Source: Campylobacteraceae bacterium
GTDB taxonomy: Bacteria > Campylobacterota > Campylobacteria > Campylobacterales > Sulfurovaceae
Reading direction: 5' to 3'
Length of the DNA: 37,690 nucleotides
NCBI GenBank assembly: GCA_027100635.1
Contig: JAMOOQ010000043.1
Location: forward strand, 1-37,690
The notes below the pieces were generated by a model. The model ran no database searches, was not told the DNA's origin, and worked only from the letters and a program-made list of their open reading frames with translations. Position numbers and translations under genes: made by a program. This document shows, piece by piece, positions 1 to 9,191 of the stretch. How positions within the stretch are numbered: position 1 is the stretch's first letter; the number at the start of each line of letters is the position of its first letter.

Positions 1-172
1 TGCTCTTCTTCTACAGGTTCATCAAGGCTAATTGGAGTAAATTCTTCCTCTTTTTCTTCCTCTTCTTCTATATCTAAAAGTAGACTATCTACAGATATTT
101 CATCTTTTTGCTCTTCTTCTACAGGTTTATCAAGGCTAATTGGAGTAAATTCTTCCTCTTTTTCTTCCTCTT
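1..172 (-). repeat. Direct repeat, 108-bp period, inside the acidic gene
   Basis: Bases 1-64 and 109-172 are identical except at one position (20 versus 128), giving a 108-bp (36-codon) period. The repeat encodes the Glu-rich FTPISLD segment. A more diverged third copy continues from about 173 to 225. Because the unit is a multiple of three, gain or loss of a copy would keep the frame. Confidence 0.85.
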
Positions 173-875
173 GTGCTATAGGTTTATCAAGAGTAATTGA
201 GGTTTTTTCTTCTTCCTCTAATAAGAAACCATTTACAGATTTTTTATCTTCAGTAATCTCCTCTTTAACTTCTGCTATAGGCTCTTTATGAATTAAACTA
301 TCTAAATCCAATCCCTTAAGATGAAAATTATTATTTAAAGTAGACTCTATTTTTTTATCCTCTTTTATAACAGGGGCAGTTGGCTCTATTACCTTAGAAG
401 AGTTATCAATAATTTTTTCCTCTTCCGCTTCATAATCATCCAAAAATATATGAGCTTTTTTAATGTGAGCTTTTTTTGCAACCACATCTTTTTCTATTAT
501 TTTAGGTATATCATTATCTAAAAAAGATAATACTTTTTTTTGTTTTACAAGTTTTATCTGCTCATTTTTAGGAGCAGAAGGTCTATCCTGCCTATAGTCT
601 TCAGAATTTTCTAGAATTGATTTCCCGAAAATATTTGATAATTTTATTAATATAACATCTCCGAAAGCAGTTAATAATTCAAACTCTTCATATGATGCTT
701 TTATAATAATATTTTTGGCTATTATATCTATTTTATGTGTGTTTAGTTTTTTAAATATTATCTCATTATTTAAGATACTTCCACAAAGTTCTTGTAGATC
801 ATTTACTTCAAGTACTTCAAGAAGCTCCCTATCTGCAGCCGCGATTTGTTCATTTTGATTTAATATATAGAACAT
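1..875 (-). CDS. Acidic repeat-containing hypothetical protein (partial, C-terminus outside window)
   Basis: The reading frame is open from an ATG at 873-875 to the left edge of the window (about 291 codons). A strong GGGAGG ribosome binding site lies about ten bases upstream of the start (about 886-892). The protein begins MFYILNQNEQIAAADRELLE and has a globular N-terminal part of roughly 95 residues. A lysine-rich linker and then a very acidic segment follow, in which runs of Glu alternate with repeats reading FTPISLDxPVEEEQ. Similar N-termini occur, from memory, in uncharacterised Campylobacterota proteins; I cannot name a function. No signal peptide or membrane segment is visible. The acidic, repetitive C-terminal part suggests a flexible linker or protein-binding tail. 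The coding assignment is firm; the function is unknown. Confidence 0.8.
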   Translation of the reverse strand, partial: MFYILNQNEQIAAADRELLEVLEVNDLQELCGSILNNEIIFKKLNTHKIDIIAKNIIIKASYEEFELLTAFGDVILIKLSNIFGKSILENSEDYRQDRPSAPKNEQIKLVKQKKVLSFLDNDIPKIIEKDVVAKKAHIKKAHIFLDDYEAEEEKIIDNSSKVIEPTAPVIKEDKKIESTLNNNFHLKGLDLDSLIHKEPIAEVKEEITEDKKSVNGFLLEEEEKTSITLDKPIAQEEEKEEEFTPISLDKPVEEEQKDEISVDSLLLDIEEEEEKEEEFTPISLDEPVEEE

Positions 876-1092
876 AGTTGTTTCTACCTCCCTTTTAATT
901 AAAGTTAGTTTGTTGATTTTTTTAAGTCATAATATTAGATTGTAAAATGAGTTTATAATAAAATAGCTAAATACCAATTTAAATCACATCTCTTTTAAGT
1001 AAAAATATTAAACTTTTGGTACTAATTAGCTTATTAACAGATTTTATCTTGAGTAAAATATTAATATAGCCCTGTAATTCTTGCTAAATTAT

Positions 1093-1542
1093 CTATCGTC
1101 TGTTGCAAGAGATTGCCTTTTTAATATTCTCAAATTTTTCAGATATTTCACTATCTTTACTGTTAATCTCAAAAAACGCATAAGACAACTCTTTGTAATA
1201 TGGCACAGTAGATAGAATCTTTATATCTTTTAAAATTGTTTTTTTATTAGAATTAAATAATATTACTTTATTAACTTTTATATCTATACATTTTTTATCA
1301 TGTTTTTGTATCAAATTTACATTATATTTAAATGAATCAAGATGATAGTTTAACTCCATCTTAAAACCTGGATGGGAAAGTGCAATAAATAAAGTTTTCT
1401 CTTTAACATAAACAAACGCAATAGCTTTTTGATATTTTGGTGATAAACTATTTATAAATTTATTATAACAATAACTCTTAGATATTTTTTTATAGTGAGG
1501 CTTTTTTAGAAGATTATTCATAATAGTATTAGAATCCAGCAT
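1093..1542 (-). CDS. DUF721 (DciA-like) protein
   Basis: This is a 149-residue basic protein with the core pattern LSPKYQKAIAFVYVKEKTLF followed by ALSHPGFKMELN. From memory this pattern is characteristic of the DUF721 proteins of Campylobacterota. DUF721 includes DciA, which helps load the replicative helicase in many bacteria; assigning that role here is inference. The ATG at 1540-1542 is preceded by AGGAG at a good distance and by a TATAAT box at 1573-1578. The gene lies back to back with rpsL. The roughly 217 bp between its stop and the next minus-strand gene hold only AT-rich sequence with weak promoter-like boxes. Confidence 0.7.
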   Translation of the reverse strand: MLDSNTIMNNLLKKPHYKKISKSYCYNKFINSLSPKYQKAIAFVYVKEKTLFIALSHPGFKMELNYHLDSFKYNVNLIQKHDKKCIDIKVNKVILFNSNKKTILKDIKILSTVPYYKELSYAFFEINSKDSEISEKFENIKKAISCNRR

Positions 1543-1572
1543 ATAAATCTCCTATTATTTTTTACTAAAAGT

Positions 1573-1578
1573 ATTATA
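1573..1578 (-). promoter_or_regulatory. Likely -10 box of the DUF721 gene
   Basis: Read on the minus strand the sequence is GAGTATAATAC, a perfect TATAAT hexamer. It sits about 30 bases upstream of the DUF721 start codon. No convincing -35 box is visible, which is usual for Campylobacterota vegetative promoters. Confidence 0.55.
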
Positions 1579-1601
1579 CTCAATATTAAGTTTATTTTAG
1601 A

Positions 1602-1607
1602 TATAAT
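1602..1607 (+). promoter_or_regulatory. Likely -10 box of the rpsL-rpsG-fusA operon
   Basis: A perfect TATAAT follows a T-rich tract (TTTATTTTAGA) about 75 bases upstream of the rpsL start. It points away from the DUF721 promoter, so 1543-1683 is a divergent promoter region. The remaining leader of about 70 bases could carry regulation of ribosomal protein synthesis, but I see no clear structure in it. Confidence 0.5.
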
Positions 1608-1683
1608 ATTATGTTAATTTTTCATATAAAATATGAGAAGTTATCACAGATTTTATTTAAAATAATGTTAAAAGGAAAGAGTA

Positions 1684-2058
1684 TTGCCAACAATTAACCA
1701 ATTGATTCGTAAAGAGCGTAAAAAAGTGATTAAAAAATCAAAATCACCAGCATTAGTAAGCTGTCCACAAAGAAGAGGGGTATGTACAAGAGTATATACA
1801 ACAACACCTAAAAAACCTAACTCGGCTTTAAGAAAAGTTGCAAAAGTTAGATTAACATCTGGATTTGAAGTAATTTCATATATCGGTGGTGAGGGTCATA
1901 ACCTTCAAGAGCATTCAATTGTACTTGTACGTGGAGGTAGAATTAAAGATTTACCTGGTGTTAAATATCATATCGTTCGTGGTGCATTGGATGCATCTGG
2001 TGTTGCAAACAGAACTGTTGCAAGATCTAAATATGGTACAAAGAAACCTAAAAAGTAG
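1684..2058 (+). CDS. rpsL: 30S ribosomal protein S12
   Basis: The 124-residue protein is unmistakably S12, with [20 protein letters not shown], the PNSALRK decoding loop and [13 protein letters not shown]. The two lysines where streptomycin-resistance substitutions usually fall (in TPKKPNS and in RIKDLPG) are wild type. The start is TTG at 1684-1686, chosen because it places the conserved MPTINQL N-terminus directly after the AAAGGAAAG ribosome binding site; no ATG fits. It is the first gene of an rpsL-rpsG-fusA block. The 112-bp gap to rpsG contains a small hairpin (2066-2081) with a weak T tail, possibly an attenuator. Confidence 0.98.
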   Translation: MPTINQLIRKERKKVIKKSKSPALVSCPQRRGVCTRVYTTTPKKPNSALRKVAKVRLTSGFEVISYIGGEGHNLQEHSIVLVRGGRIKDLPGVKYHIVRGALDASGVANRTVARSKYGTKKPKK

Positions 2059-2065
2059 ATATTTT

Positions 2066-2081
2066 ATTACCTTTAGGTAAT
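2066..2081 (+). terminator. Weak hairpin between rpsL and rpsG
   Basis: ATTACC (2066-2071) pairs with GGTAAT (2076-2081) around a TTTA loop, and three more T follow. The stem has only six pairs, so it may slow or process the transcript rather than end it. A role in setting S12:S7 ratios would be inference. Confidence 0.25.
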
Positions 2082-2152
2082 TTTAAAAATTAAAAATCAG
2101 GTGTTATCAAAAATCCTTAGGGGATAAGACTTGAGTAAATCATTCATAATAG

Positions 2153-2638
<486 letters not shown>

Positions 2639-2650
2639 GGTAGATAAATT

Positions 2651-4741
2651 ATGGCAAGAACACATAAATTAAATGATGTAAGAAATATTGGTATCGCTGC
2701 TCATATTGATGCTGGTAAAACAACAACAACAGAGAGAATTCTTTTCTATACAGGTGTAGAGCATAAAATCGGTGAAGTTCACGATGGTGCGGCAACTATG
2801 GATTGGATGGAACAAGAACAAGAAAGAGGTATCACAATTACTTCTGCTGCTACTACTTGTGAGTGGGAAGGTAAGCAAATTAATATTATTGACACTCCAG
2901 GACATGTTGACTTTACAATTGAAGTTGAACGGTCTATGAGAGTTCTTGATGGTGCTGTATCAGTATTCTGTGCTGTTGGTGGGGTTCAACCACAATCAGA
3001 AACAGTTTGGAGACAAAGAAATAGATATGGTGTGCCATCTCTAGTATTTGTAAACAAAATGGATAGAACTGGTGCTGACTTTCTTGAAGTTGCAAGACAA
3101 ATTAAAGATAGATTAAAAGGTAACCCACTTGTAATTCAACTACCAATTGGTGCTGAAGATGAGTTTGCAGGTATAGTCGACCTTGTAACTATGAAAGCTA
3201 CTGTTTGGGACGATGACCAGACTCTAATGGGTCAAAAATTTGAAATTCTTGATATTCCAGAAGATTTAATAGAACAAGCAGAAGAGTACCGTGAGAAGAT
3301 GATAGAAACTCTATCTGAAATTGATGGTAACGAAGAGATGATGGAAAAATTCTTAGAGGGTGAAGAAATCTCTGAAGAAGATATTAAATCAGCTATTAAA
3401 TCAGCTTGTATTGGTATGCATGTAGTACCAATGTTACCTGGTACTGCATTTAAAAACAAAGGTGTTCAAACTCTACTTGATGCAGTTGTTGCATACCTTC
3501 CATCACCTGTTGAAGCTCCTGCTATCAAGGGTACAGAGATGGATGATGAAGATAAAGAAGTTATTGTTCCATCAAGTGATGAAGGTGGATTTGCTTCACT
3601 TGCATTTAAGATTATGACCGACCCATTTGTAGGACAACTTACATTTATTCGTGTTTATAGAGGTTCTCTTGAATCTGGTTCTTATGTACATAATACTACA
3701 AAAGATAAAAAAGAGAGAATTGGTAGAATTATGAAAATGCACGCAATTAAGCGTGAAGAGGTTAAAGAGATTTATGCTGGAGAAATCGGTGCTGTTGTTG
3801 GACTAAAATCAACTACAACGGGTGATACTCTTTGTGATGCTTCTGATAAAGTAATACTTGAAAGAATGGATTTCCCAGATCCAGTTATCTCTGTTGCTGT
3901 TGAACCAAAAACAAAAGCAGACCAAGAAAAAATGGGTATTGCTTTAAGTAAACTTGCAGCTGAAGATCCATCATTCAGAGTATCTTCAGATGAAGAATCT
4001 GGTCAAACTATTATCTCTGGAATGGGTGAACTTCACCTTGAAATTCTCGTTGATAGAATGAAAAGAGAATTTAAAGTAGAAGCTGATATTGGTGCTCCTC
4101 AAGTTGCATATAGAGAAACAATTAGAGATTCAGTTAATCAAGAGTATAAATATGCTAAACAATCTGGTGGTAGAGGTCAATTTGGTCATGTTTATCTTAA
4201 ACTTGAGCCTCAAGATCCTGGATTTGGTTATGAGTTTGTTGATTCTGTTAAAGGTGGGGTTATTCCAAAAGAGTTTATCAAACCAGTTGATAAAGGTATT
4301 CAAGAAGCAATGGCTAGAGGTATCCAAGCAGGTTACCCTGTAGAAGATATTAAAGTTACTGTATATGATGGTTCTTACCATGATGTGGATTCATCTGAAA
4401 TGGCATTTAAACTTGCAGCGTCAATGGGTTTCAGAGAGGGTTGTAGAAAAGCAAATCCAGTAATCCTTGAGCCTATGATGAAAGTGGAAGTTGAAACTCC
4501 AGAAGATTATATGGGTGATGTTATTGGTGATATAAGCAAAAGAAGAGGACAAGTTAATGGTATGGGCGATAGAGCTGGTAGTAAAATCGTTGATGCTTTT
4601 GTTCCTTTATCTGAAATGTTTGGTTACTCAACAGACCTTAGAAGTATGTCTCAAGGACGTGCAACTTACGCTATGGAATTTGACCACTACGAAGAAGTGC
4701 CTCAAAATGTAGCAAAAGAAATTATTGAAAAAAGAAACTAA
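2651..4741 (+). CDS. fusA: Translation elongation factor G
   Basis: The 696-residue protein has the full EF-G architecture. The N-terminal GTPase domain carries the P-loop [15 protein letters not shown], the switch II motif DTPGHVDF and NKMD. Beta-barrel and alpha/beta domains III-V follow, including [23 protein letters not shown] catalyses GTP-driven translocation of tRNA and mRNA on the ribosome. The gene lies 12 bases after rpsG; the start has only a weak ribosome binding site (TAAGGT), consistent with translational coupling. No tuf follows, unlike in many proteobacterial str operons. Confidence 0.98.
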   Translation: MARTHKLNDVRNIGIAAHIDAGKTTTTERILFYTGVEHKIGEVHDGAATMDWMEQEQERGITITSAATTCEWEGKQINIIDTPGHVDFTIEVERSMRVLDGAVSVFCAVGGVQPQSETVWRQRNRYGVPSLVFVNKMDRTGADFLEVARQIKDRLKGNPLVIQLPIGAEDEFAGIVDLVTMKATVWDDDQTLMGQKFEILDIPEDLIEQAEEYREKMIETLSEIDGNEEMMEKFLEGEEISEEDIKSAIKSACIGMHVVPMLPGTAFKNKGVQTLLDAVVAYLPSPVEAPAIKGTEMDDEDKEVIVPSSDEGGFASLAFKIMTDPFVGQLTFIRVYRGSLESGSYVHNTTKDKKERIGRIMKMHAIKREEVKEIYAGEIGAVVGLKSTTTGDTLCDASDKVILERMDFPDPVISVAVEPKTKADQEKMGIALSKLAAEDPSFRVSSDEESGQTIISGMGELHLEILVDRMKREFKVEADIGAPQVAYRETIRDSVNQEYKYAKQSGGRGQFGHVYLKLEPQDPGFGYEFVDSVKGGVIPKEFIKPVDKGIQEAMARGIQAGYPVEDIKVTVYDGSYHDVDSSEMAFKLAASMGFREGCRKANPVILEPMMKVEVETPEDYMGDVIGDISKRRGQVNGMGDRAGSKIVDAFVPLSEMFGYSTDLRSMSQGRATYAMEFDHYEEVPQNVAKEIIEKRN

Positions 4742-4762
4742 GGTTTCTCTTTTCTCTTCTTT

Positions 4763-4784
4763 CCATCAGAAACTTTTCTGATGG
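4763..4784 (+). terminator. Hairpin after fusA
   Basis: CCATCAGAAA (4763-4772) and TTTCTGATGG (4775-4784) form a perfect inverted repeat, 22 bases after the fusA stop. A T-rich tract precedes it but no U-run follows, so it is an imperfect intrinsic terminator or a processing/stability stem at the end of the rpsL-rpsG-fusA transcript. Confidence 0.55.
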
Positions 4785-4807
4785 ATTAATAAACTTCATT
4801 TACTTTG

Positions 4808-4816
4808 TGATATAAT
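4808..4816 (+). promoter_or_regulatory. Consensus extended -10 promoter facing a gene-free region
   Basis: TGATATAAT is a perfect extended -10 element (TG, one base, TATAAT), just after the fusA hairpin. No coding gene lies downstream on the plus strand before the convergent minus-strand genes. A transcript would start near 4823. Confidence 0.45.
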
Positions 4817-5055
4817 TCAACAAAGAGGAGTTAAAACTTATCTACATAAAGTAGAAAGTTGGAGCTGGGATTTGCATCAGTTTAATCTATATTTAAGTTT
4901 TCTCTATTTACTATCTAACTTTTGACGAGGCTAAAGCCGTCATGTCCGAGCTTAATCCTATATTTTGGAACAAAAATTATATTTATTTTGATTAGATACT
5001 TATGAGACTTATTGGTCATTCTAAATTTAATTCAGAATCTAGTTTTGAAAGAAGT
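4817..5055 (+). other. Gene-free region, possible small RNA
   Basis: The 314 bases between fusA and the next gene (4742-5055) have no convincing protein gene. After the promoter-like box at 4808-4816 there is a comparatively GC-rich stretch around 4923-4955. It includes GACGAGGCTAAAGCCGTC, which folds into a stem of GGC/GCC and GAC/GTC pairs with a TAAA loop and a small bulge. An AU-rich 9-bp hairpin lies at 5018-5038, followed shortly by TTTT. The layout (promoter, structured segment, possible terminator) fits a small RNA. A relic end of an IS200/IS605-type element, which also carries such hairpins, is the alternative. Family unknown. Confidence 0.3.
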
Positions 5056-6126
5056 CTAATCATTCAAGATTGTCCACTCTTCAAATGGTAATCCCTCAAA
5101 TTCAATACCTTTAATCTCATAATTATATCTATTTGCAACAGTGATAATTGTTACAAATTTAATATTATATTCTGTATATAATGGTTGCTTTAAATATGTT
5201 TTTTTCCAAATATTCTCCTCTGTATCAAATGGAGCTAATAGAATTAATTTATTATTTTTCGTAATATATCCACTATTTCCAAATGTTTCAAATTGATATT
5301 TATGTTTTAGCATAGCAAGAACAATAAGCGTATCAAACTGCATAATAAATCCTTGAGAAAGAGTCAAATATTTGGTAAAAGCAAAATCAAACATAATCAT
5401 TTTCTTTGCACTTTTATGATGTCTATCTTCTATAAAAACTACTATCTTTTCATCTTGAAACTCTCTCATCTTTTTATATAACCAATCTTTTGATATTTTA
5501 AACTTCTCTTTTGAATATAGATAAATTTGATTAATTGTAACTCTTTGAGCTGTATATTTTGCTAGAATTATCAAAAGTTTTTGTTCTTTTTCTGAAAAAT
5601 TATTATAAAAAAATCTTTTCATTTTATCATTTGATTGTATATTAAATATTGCCATCTCTGGTAAAGTTCCTGATTTTAGAAAGTTATTAAGGAGGCTTGT
5701 ATTAATAGATTTAGAAAAAGCTATAAACTCCTCATAATCAAGAGGAAATAATTCAACAAAAGATATATCTAAAATATCAATCTCTAGCTTAATTCGTGAT
5801 ACTATAATTAGTAAATTAGCTAAAAAAATTATATCTTTAAATTGATTTTCATAATGGTCAAAAACAACTATATCTATACCATTTTGTTTGATAAAAAGTT
5901 TAAGTCCATTCTCATCTATTTTATCAAAAAAAAGATTAGGATCATTAAAATCTATATATAAATATTTTTTATCACTATTCTTTAAGTAATCAATTATAAG
6001 AGCTGTTTTACCAGAACCCCTAACACCAAAAAGATTTATAACCTTTTGATTTGGAATAGATACTTTTCTCTCAATAAAATTTTCATTATCATAATGTTGG
6101 TTATAAAAATGCTCTATTAAAGTGAT
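5056..6126 (-). CDS. AAA-type P-loop ATPase with no normal start codon
   Basis: The frame is open from a TGA at 6148-6150 down to TAG at 5056-5058, about 355 codons. It contains a P-loop, NLFGVRGSGKTALIIDYL, close to the N-terminus, followed by YLYIDFNDP and an IDIVVFDHYENQ Walker-B-like strand. The C-terminal half (after MAIFNIQSND) looks like a winged-helix region plus a mixed domain, as in AAA_14-type ATPases. The first in-frame ATG, GTG or TTG is the ATG at 5653-5655, far behind the P-loop. Translation of a full protein would have to begin at ATC 6126, TTA 6120 or ATA 6117, right after the preceding gene's stop (6129). TTA from TTG or ATA from ATG would each be one substitution, so the start may be mutated or non-standard. 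It is the last gene after topA and the iron-sulfur subunit. Function unknown. Confidence 0.6.
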   Translation of the reverse strand: MTLIEHFYNQHYDNENFIERKVSIPNQKVINLFGVRGSGKTALIIDYLKNSDKKYLYIDFNDPNLFFDKIDENGLKLFIKQNGIDIVVFDHYENQFKDIIFLANLLIIVSRIKLEIDILDISFVELFPLDYEEFIAFSKSINTSLLNNFLKSGTLPEMAIFNIQSNDKMKRFFYNNFSEKEQKLLIILAKYTAQRVTINQIYLYSKEKFKISKDWLYKKMREFQDEKIVVFIEDRHHKSAKKMIMFDFAFTKYLTLSQGFIMQFDTLIVLAMLKHKYQFETFGNSGYITKNNKLILLAPFDTEENIWKKTYLKQPLYTEYNIKFVTIITVANRYNYEIKGIEFEGLPFEEWTILND

Positions 6127-6128
6127 AA

Positions 6129-6935
6129 CTAAAACCCAGCATTTGGATCAAAACCAAAACTCATTAATGCAAAATTTGGATCACTATATCCAAATTCCAC
6201 GCTAGTTCCTCTTAGGTATGTAATATCCATTTTGGGGTCAATCCCTTGTGGACAAACAGTAGTACACTCTCCACATAAAGTACAATCCCAAACACCATTA
6301 CTTTGAATATTATCAATTGTATCTTTTTTATTATCTTCTCTCGGGTCATTAATATATCTAAATGCACGAGTTAGAGCAAATGGTCCTATAAAATCTGGAT
6401 TAACAGCATAAACAGGACAAGCCGAATAGCAAGAGCTACAAAGTATACAATCTGTTTGAGTTTGAGTTATTTCTTCTTGTGCAATAGACATCTTGCAAAA
6501 GTTATCAGAAGTGACGGCTTCAGCCTCACAAAAATCTGGAGCTAAAGCACCAATTCCAAATTTTGGAAGAACTCTGATTGATACCTTAGTTAGTTTAAAA
6601 TCTTTTAGCCATGATGAAGCTTTAGAGAGAGTTTTTAAAGATTCTTCTCTATCCACAACTAAATCTCTTTTAACTTGATGATAATTCAGTGGTGATATAA
6701 AATCTTTATCCTTAACAATATAACTACATGCTAATACCTCTGAATCATTTACTCTAACAGCACAACATCCACATATTCCAGAACGACAACCAGCATTAAA
6801 TGATAATGATGAGTCTTGTGTTGCTTTTATATCCAAAAGAGCCTTTAACAGCGTAATACCTTTTTGAATTTTATATTTTACATCTCTACTATTTGGTTCT
6901 ATATTTTTATCATATCTTTTAATTTTTATTTGCAT
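6129..6935 (-). CDS. Succinate dehydrogenase/fumarate reductase-type iron-sulfur subunit
   Basis: The 268-residue protein has an N-terminal plant-type [2Fe-2S] domain with Cys50, 55, 58 and 70 (C-x4-C-x2-C-x11-C). A helical domain follows with two cysteine clusters: Cys163/166/169/173 and Cys218/221/224/228. In classical SdhB/FrdB the last cluster is [3Fe-4S] because its second position is not Cys. Here Cys221 fills it, so a second [4Fe-4S] is expected, as in the type-E succinate:quinone or methylmenaquinol:fumarate reductases. No flavoprotein or membrane-anchor gene is adjacent. The gene starts 9 bases after topA with an AAGG ribosome binding site overlapping the topA stop, so it is co-transcribed with topA. 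The partner subunits must lie elsewhere, or the protein serves another dehydrogenase. Confidence 0.85.
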   Translation of the reverse strand: MQIKIKRYDKNIEPNSRDVKYKIQKGITLLKALLDIKATQDSSLSFNAGCRSGICGCCAVRVNDSEVLACSYIVKDKDFISPLNYHQVKRDLVVDREESLKTLSKASSWLKDFKLTKVSIRVLPKFGIGALAPDFCEAEAVTSDNFCKMSIAQEEITQTQTDCILCSSCYSACPVYAVNPDFIGPFALTRAFRYINDPREDNKKDTIDNIQSNGVWDCTLCGECTTVCPQGIDPKMDITYLRGTSVEFGYSDPNFALMSFGFDPNAGF

Positions 6936-6944
6936 ACAAAGACC

Positions 6945-9140
6945 TTATGCTTTTACTTTAGTTTTACACTCAAAGCACTCAAAAACTGTACCACTTTTTA
7001 ACTCTTTTTTGCCCATCATATAATTACACTCTGGACATTTTTTATTTGTTGGTTCAAAATTTGCTATAAACTTACATTTTGGATATGATTGACATCCAAA
7101 GAACTTCCCTCTTCTTCCCTGCTTCTCTTCTATTTTGGAACCACATTTAGGGCAACGAACATCTAAAACTTTTGGTGGTACTAAAGGTTTTGCATTTTTA
7201 CATTTTGGATATGAACTACATGCTAAAAATTTACCTCTTTTTGAATCTTTAATTACCATCTCTGAGCCACATTTATCACATTTAATATCTGTTTTTTCAG
7301 GTTCTGGTTTTTCTGTTCCATCTGCATTTCTTGTATATTTACATTTAGGAAAATTACTACAAGCAATAAATTCACCAAATCTACCTTTTCGTAGAAGTAG
7401 CTCATGTCCACATTTAGGGCAATCTTCACCTGTTGGAGTGGCAATCTTAAGACTTACTATATTAGCTTTTCCATCAATAATTTTTTGCATAAATGGTTCA
7501 TAAAACTCTTTTAAAACATTTTGCCAATTTTCTTTACCCTCAGCAATAATATCAAGTTTTAATTCCATATTAGATGTAAAACTACTATCCACAATATCAG
7601 CAAAATTATCTTCAAGCATCTTAATTACAGTAAAAGCAATCTCTGTTGGTAGAATCTTTTTCTTTTCAAGTTCAATATATTTTCTTGTTTGAAGAGTTGT
7701 TACAGTTGGTGCATAAGTACTTGGTCTTCCAATTCCCAAAGATTCCAATTTTTTAATTAAAGATGCTTCATTATATCTTGCTGGTGGTTCTGTAAAGTTT
7801 TGTTTAAAATCAATTTTATCCATAGATACACTAATCCCCTTTTTTAAATCAGGAAGCAGTTTATCTTTTTCGTTAAATCCTATAACCTTATAAAAACCAT
7901 CAAAAAGCATTTTGCTACCACTAGCTTTAAAAGTACATCTATCACCTTTAAATATAAGTGTTTGTGTTTCAAACTGAGCATCTTCCATTTGAGAAGCTAG
8001 AAATCTATTATAAATTAGAGTATAAAGTTTAAGTTCATCATTAGTAAGATGAGATGATGCAATGGCAGGAGTTAATTCTATAGTAGTTGGTCTTATCGCT
8101 TCATGAGCCTCTTGAGCTCCTTTAGATTTTGTAACATAATTTTTAGGCTCTGATGGAAGATATTTATCTCCATAACTATTTATAATATATTCTCTAACTC
8201 CACTTACTGCCTCTTTAGATATATTTAAACTATCTGTTCTCATATATGTGATTAGTCCTGTTGTTTCTTTATCAATCTTTACACCCTCATATAACTTTTG
8301 AGCTACCATCATACTTTTTTTAGGAGACATTCCAAGTTTTGTAGATGCAGTTTGTTGAAGAGTAGAGGTCATAAATGGTGGATTTGTTTTACTTATTTTT
8401 TTTGTTTTTTTAAGAGAATCAACTATAAAAGATTCATTTGAAGCAGAATCAACTATCTCTTTTGCTTGTTTTTCATTTGAGATAGATAGTTTATCAAGTT
8501 TTTTGCCATCAAATTCATATATAAAAGAGTTTATTGATTTTTCAAATAGAGTATCAATAGTCCAAAATTCAACAGGATTAAAAGCATTAATTTCTCTTTC
8601 TCTATCAACAATAAGTTTAAGAGTTGAACTTTGAACTCTTCCTGCACTTAAACCTTTTTGGATTTTTGATGCTAATAAAGGTGATAATTTATACCCCACA
8701 ATTCTATCAAGCAATCTTCTTGTTTGTTGTGCATCAATACTATCTAAATCAATCTTTCGTGGATTTTCTAGTGCATGAATAATAGCCGTTTTTGTAATCT
8801 CATGAAATACAATTCTAGGAAGTTCAGTTGGCTCTTTTCCTATCGCTTTTGCAATATGATAACCAATAGCCTCACCCTCTCTATCTTCATCAGTTGCAAT
8901 ATATATAGTTTCTGCTTGTTTTGCTAATGTTTTAATCTCTTTGACTATTGGATTAGCTGTTCTTGGAATCGAATATTTAGGAACTAAATCTCCTGTATTC
9001 TCATCAATCGTAATTCCAAATGTACTTTTAGGTAAATCCCTAATATGCCCTTTTGAAGCAATTACTTTATAATCTTTACTTAAAAAATTAGATATAGTTC
9101 TTGCTTTTGCTGGTGACTCAACAATTATTAAATTTTTCAT
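6945..9140 (-). CDS. topA: DNA topoisomerase I
   Basis: The 731-residue type IA topoisomerase relaxes negative supercoils. The Toprim domain starts MKNLIIVESPAKARTI and has the acidic triad in ATDEDREGE (Asp84, Asp86, Glu88). The active-site tyrosine is Tyr299 in TTGLITYMRTDS. The C-terminus carries four Cys4 zinc-ribbon repeats of the form CPKCG...FxxCxxxPKC, the last one shortened. The ATG at 9140 follows 51 bases after the pglF-like gene; this gap contains an extended -10 box, so topA probably has its own promoter besides read-through from the glycan operon. Its position directly behind a glycosylation cluster looks incidental. Confidence 0.97.
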   Translation of the reverse strand: MKNLIIVESPAKARTISNFLSKDYKVIASKGHIRDLPKSTFGITIDENTGDLVPKYSIPRTANPIVKEIKTLAKQAETIYIATDEDREGEAIGYHIAKAIGKEPTELPRIVFHEITKTAIIHALENPRKIDLDSIDAQQTRRLLDRIVGYKLSPLLASKIQKGLSAGRVQSSTLKLIVDREREINAFNPVEFWTIDTLFEKSINSFIYEFDGKKLDKLSISNEKQAKEIVDSASNESFIVDSLKKTKKISKTNPPFMTSTLQQTASTKLGMSPKKSMMVAQKLYEGVKIDKETTGLITYMRTDSLNISKEAVSGVREYIINSYGDKYLPSEPKNYVTKSKGAQEAHEAIRPTTIELTPAIASSHLTNDELKLYTLIYNRFLASQMEDAQFETQTLIFKGDRCTFKASGSKMLFDGFYKVIGFNEKDKLLPDLKKGISVSMDKIDFKQNFTEPPARYNEASLIKKLESLGIGRPSTYAPTVTTLQTRKYIELEKKKILPTEIAFTVIKMLEDNFADIVDSSFTSNMELKLDIIAEGKENWQNVLKEFYEPFMQKIIDGKANIVSLKIATPTGEDCPKCGHELLLRKGRFGEFIACSNFPKCKYTRNADGTEKPEPEKTDIKCDKCGSEMVIKDSKRGKFLACSSYPKCKNAKPLVPPKVLDVRCPKCGSKIEEKQGRRGKFFGCQSYPKCKFIANFEPTNKKCPECNYMMGKKELKSGTVFECFECKTKVKA

Positions 9141-9167
9141 TATTTATATACTTTTTATTTTTTTCTA

Positions 9168-9176
9168 ATTCTAACA
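9168..9176 (-). promoter_or_regulatory. Likely promoter of the topA operon
   Basis: On the minus strand TGTTAGAAT lies in the 51-bp gap between the pglF-like gene and topA, with the hexamer TAGAAT at 9168-9173 preceded by an extended TG. It is one mismatch from TATAAT. The distance to the topA ATG (about 28 bases) suits a short leader. Confidence 0.45.
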
Positions 9177-9191
9177 TAAAATTATAAGAAA

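Noticed and set aside
1-240. CRISPR-like or phage repeat array at the left edge
   Set aside because: The repeats are in frame, diverge gradually and encode an acidic protein segment; there are no unique spacers of constant length.
4089-4343. Alternative frames inside fusA on both strands
   Set aside because: They lie wholly inside the conserved EF-G coding frame and show low-complexity composition only.
4742-5055. tmRNA, SRP RNA, 6S RNA or RNase P RNA after fusA
   Set aside because: None of the conserved core sequences of these RNAs that I know is present; tRNA cloverleafs are also absent from the window as far as I can read.
4960-5090. Short plus-strand ORFs (MSELNPIFWNK..., MRLIGHSKFN...)
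   Set aside because: They are under 30 codons, have poor ribosome binding sites, and the second runs into the antisense of the ATPase gene.
7135-7503. Long plus-strand reading frame opposite topA
   Set aside because: It is the mirror of the zinc-ribbon part of topA, with no ribosome binding site or family pattern of its own.
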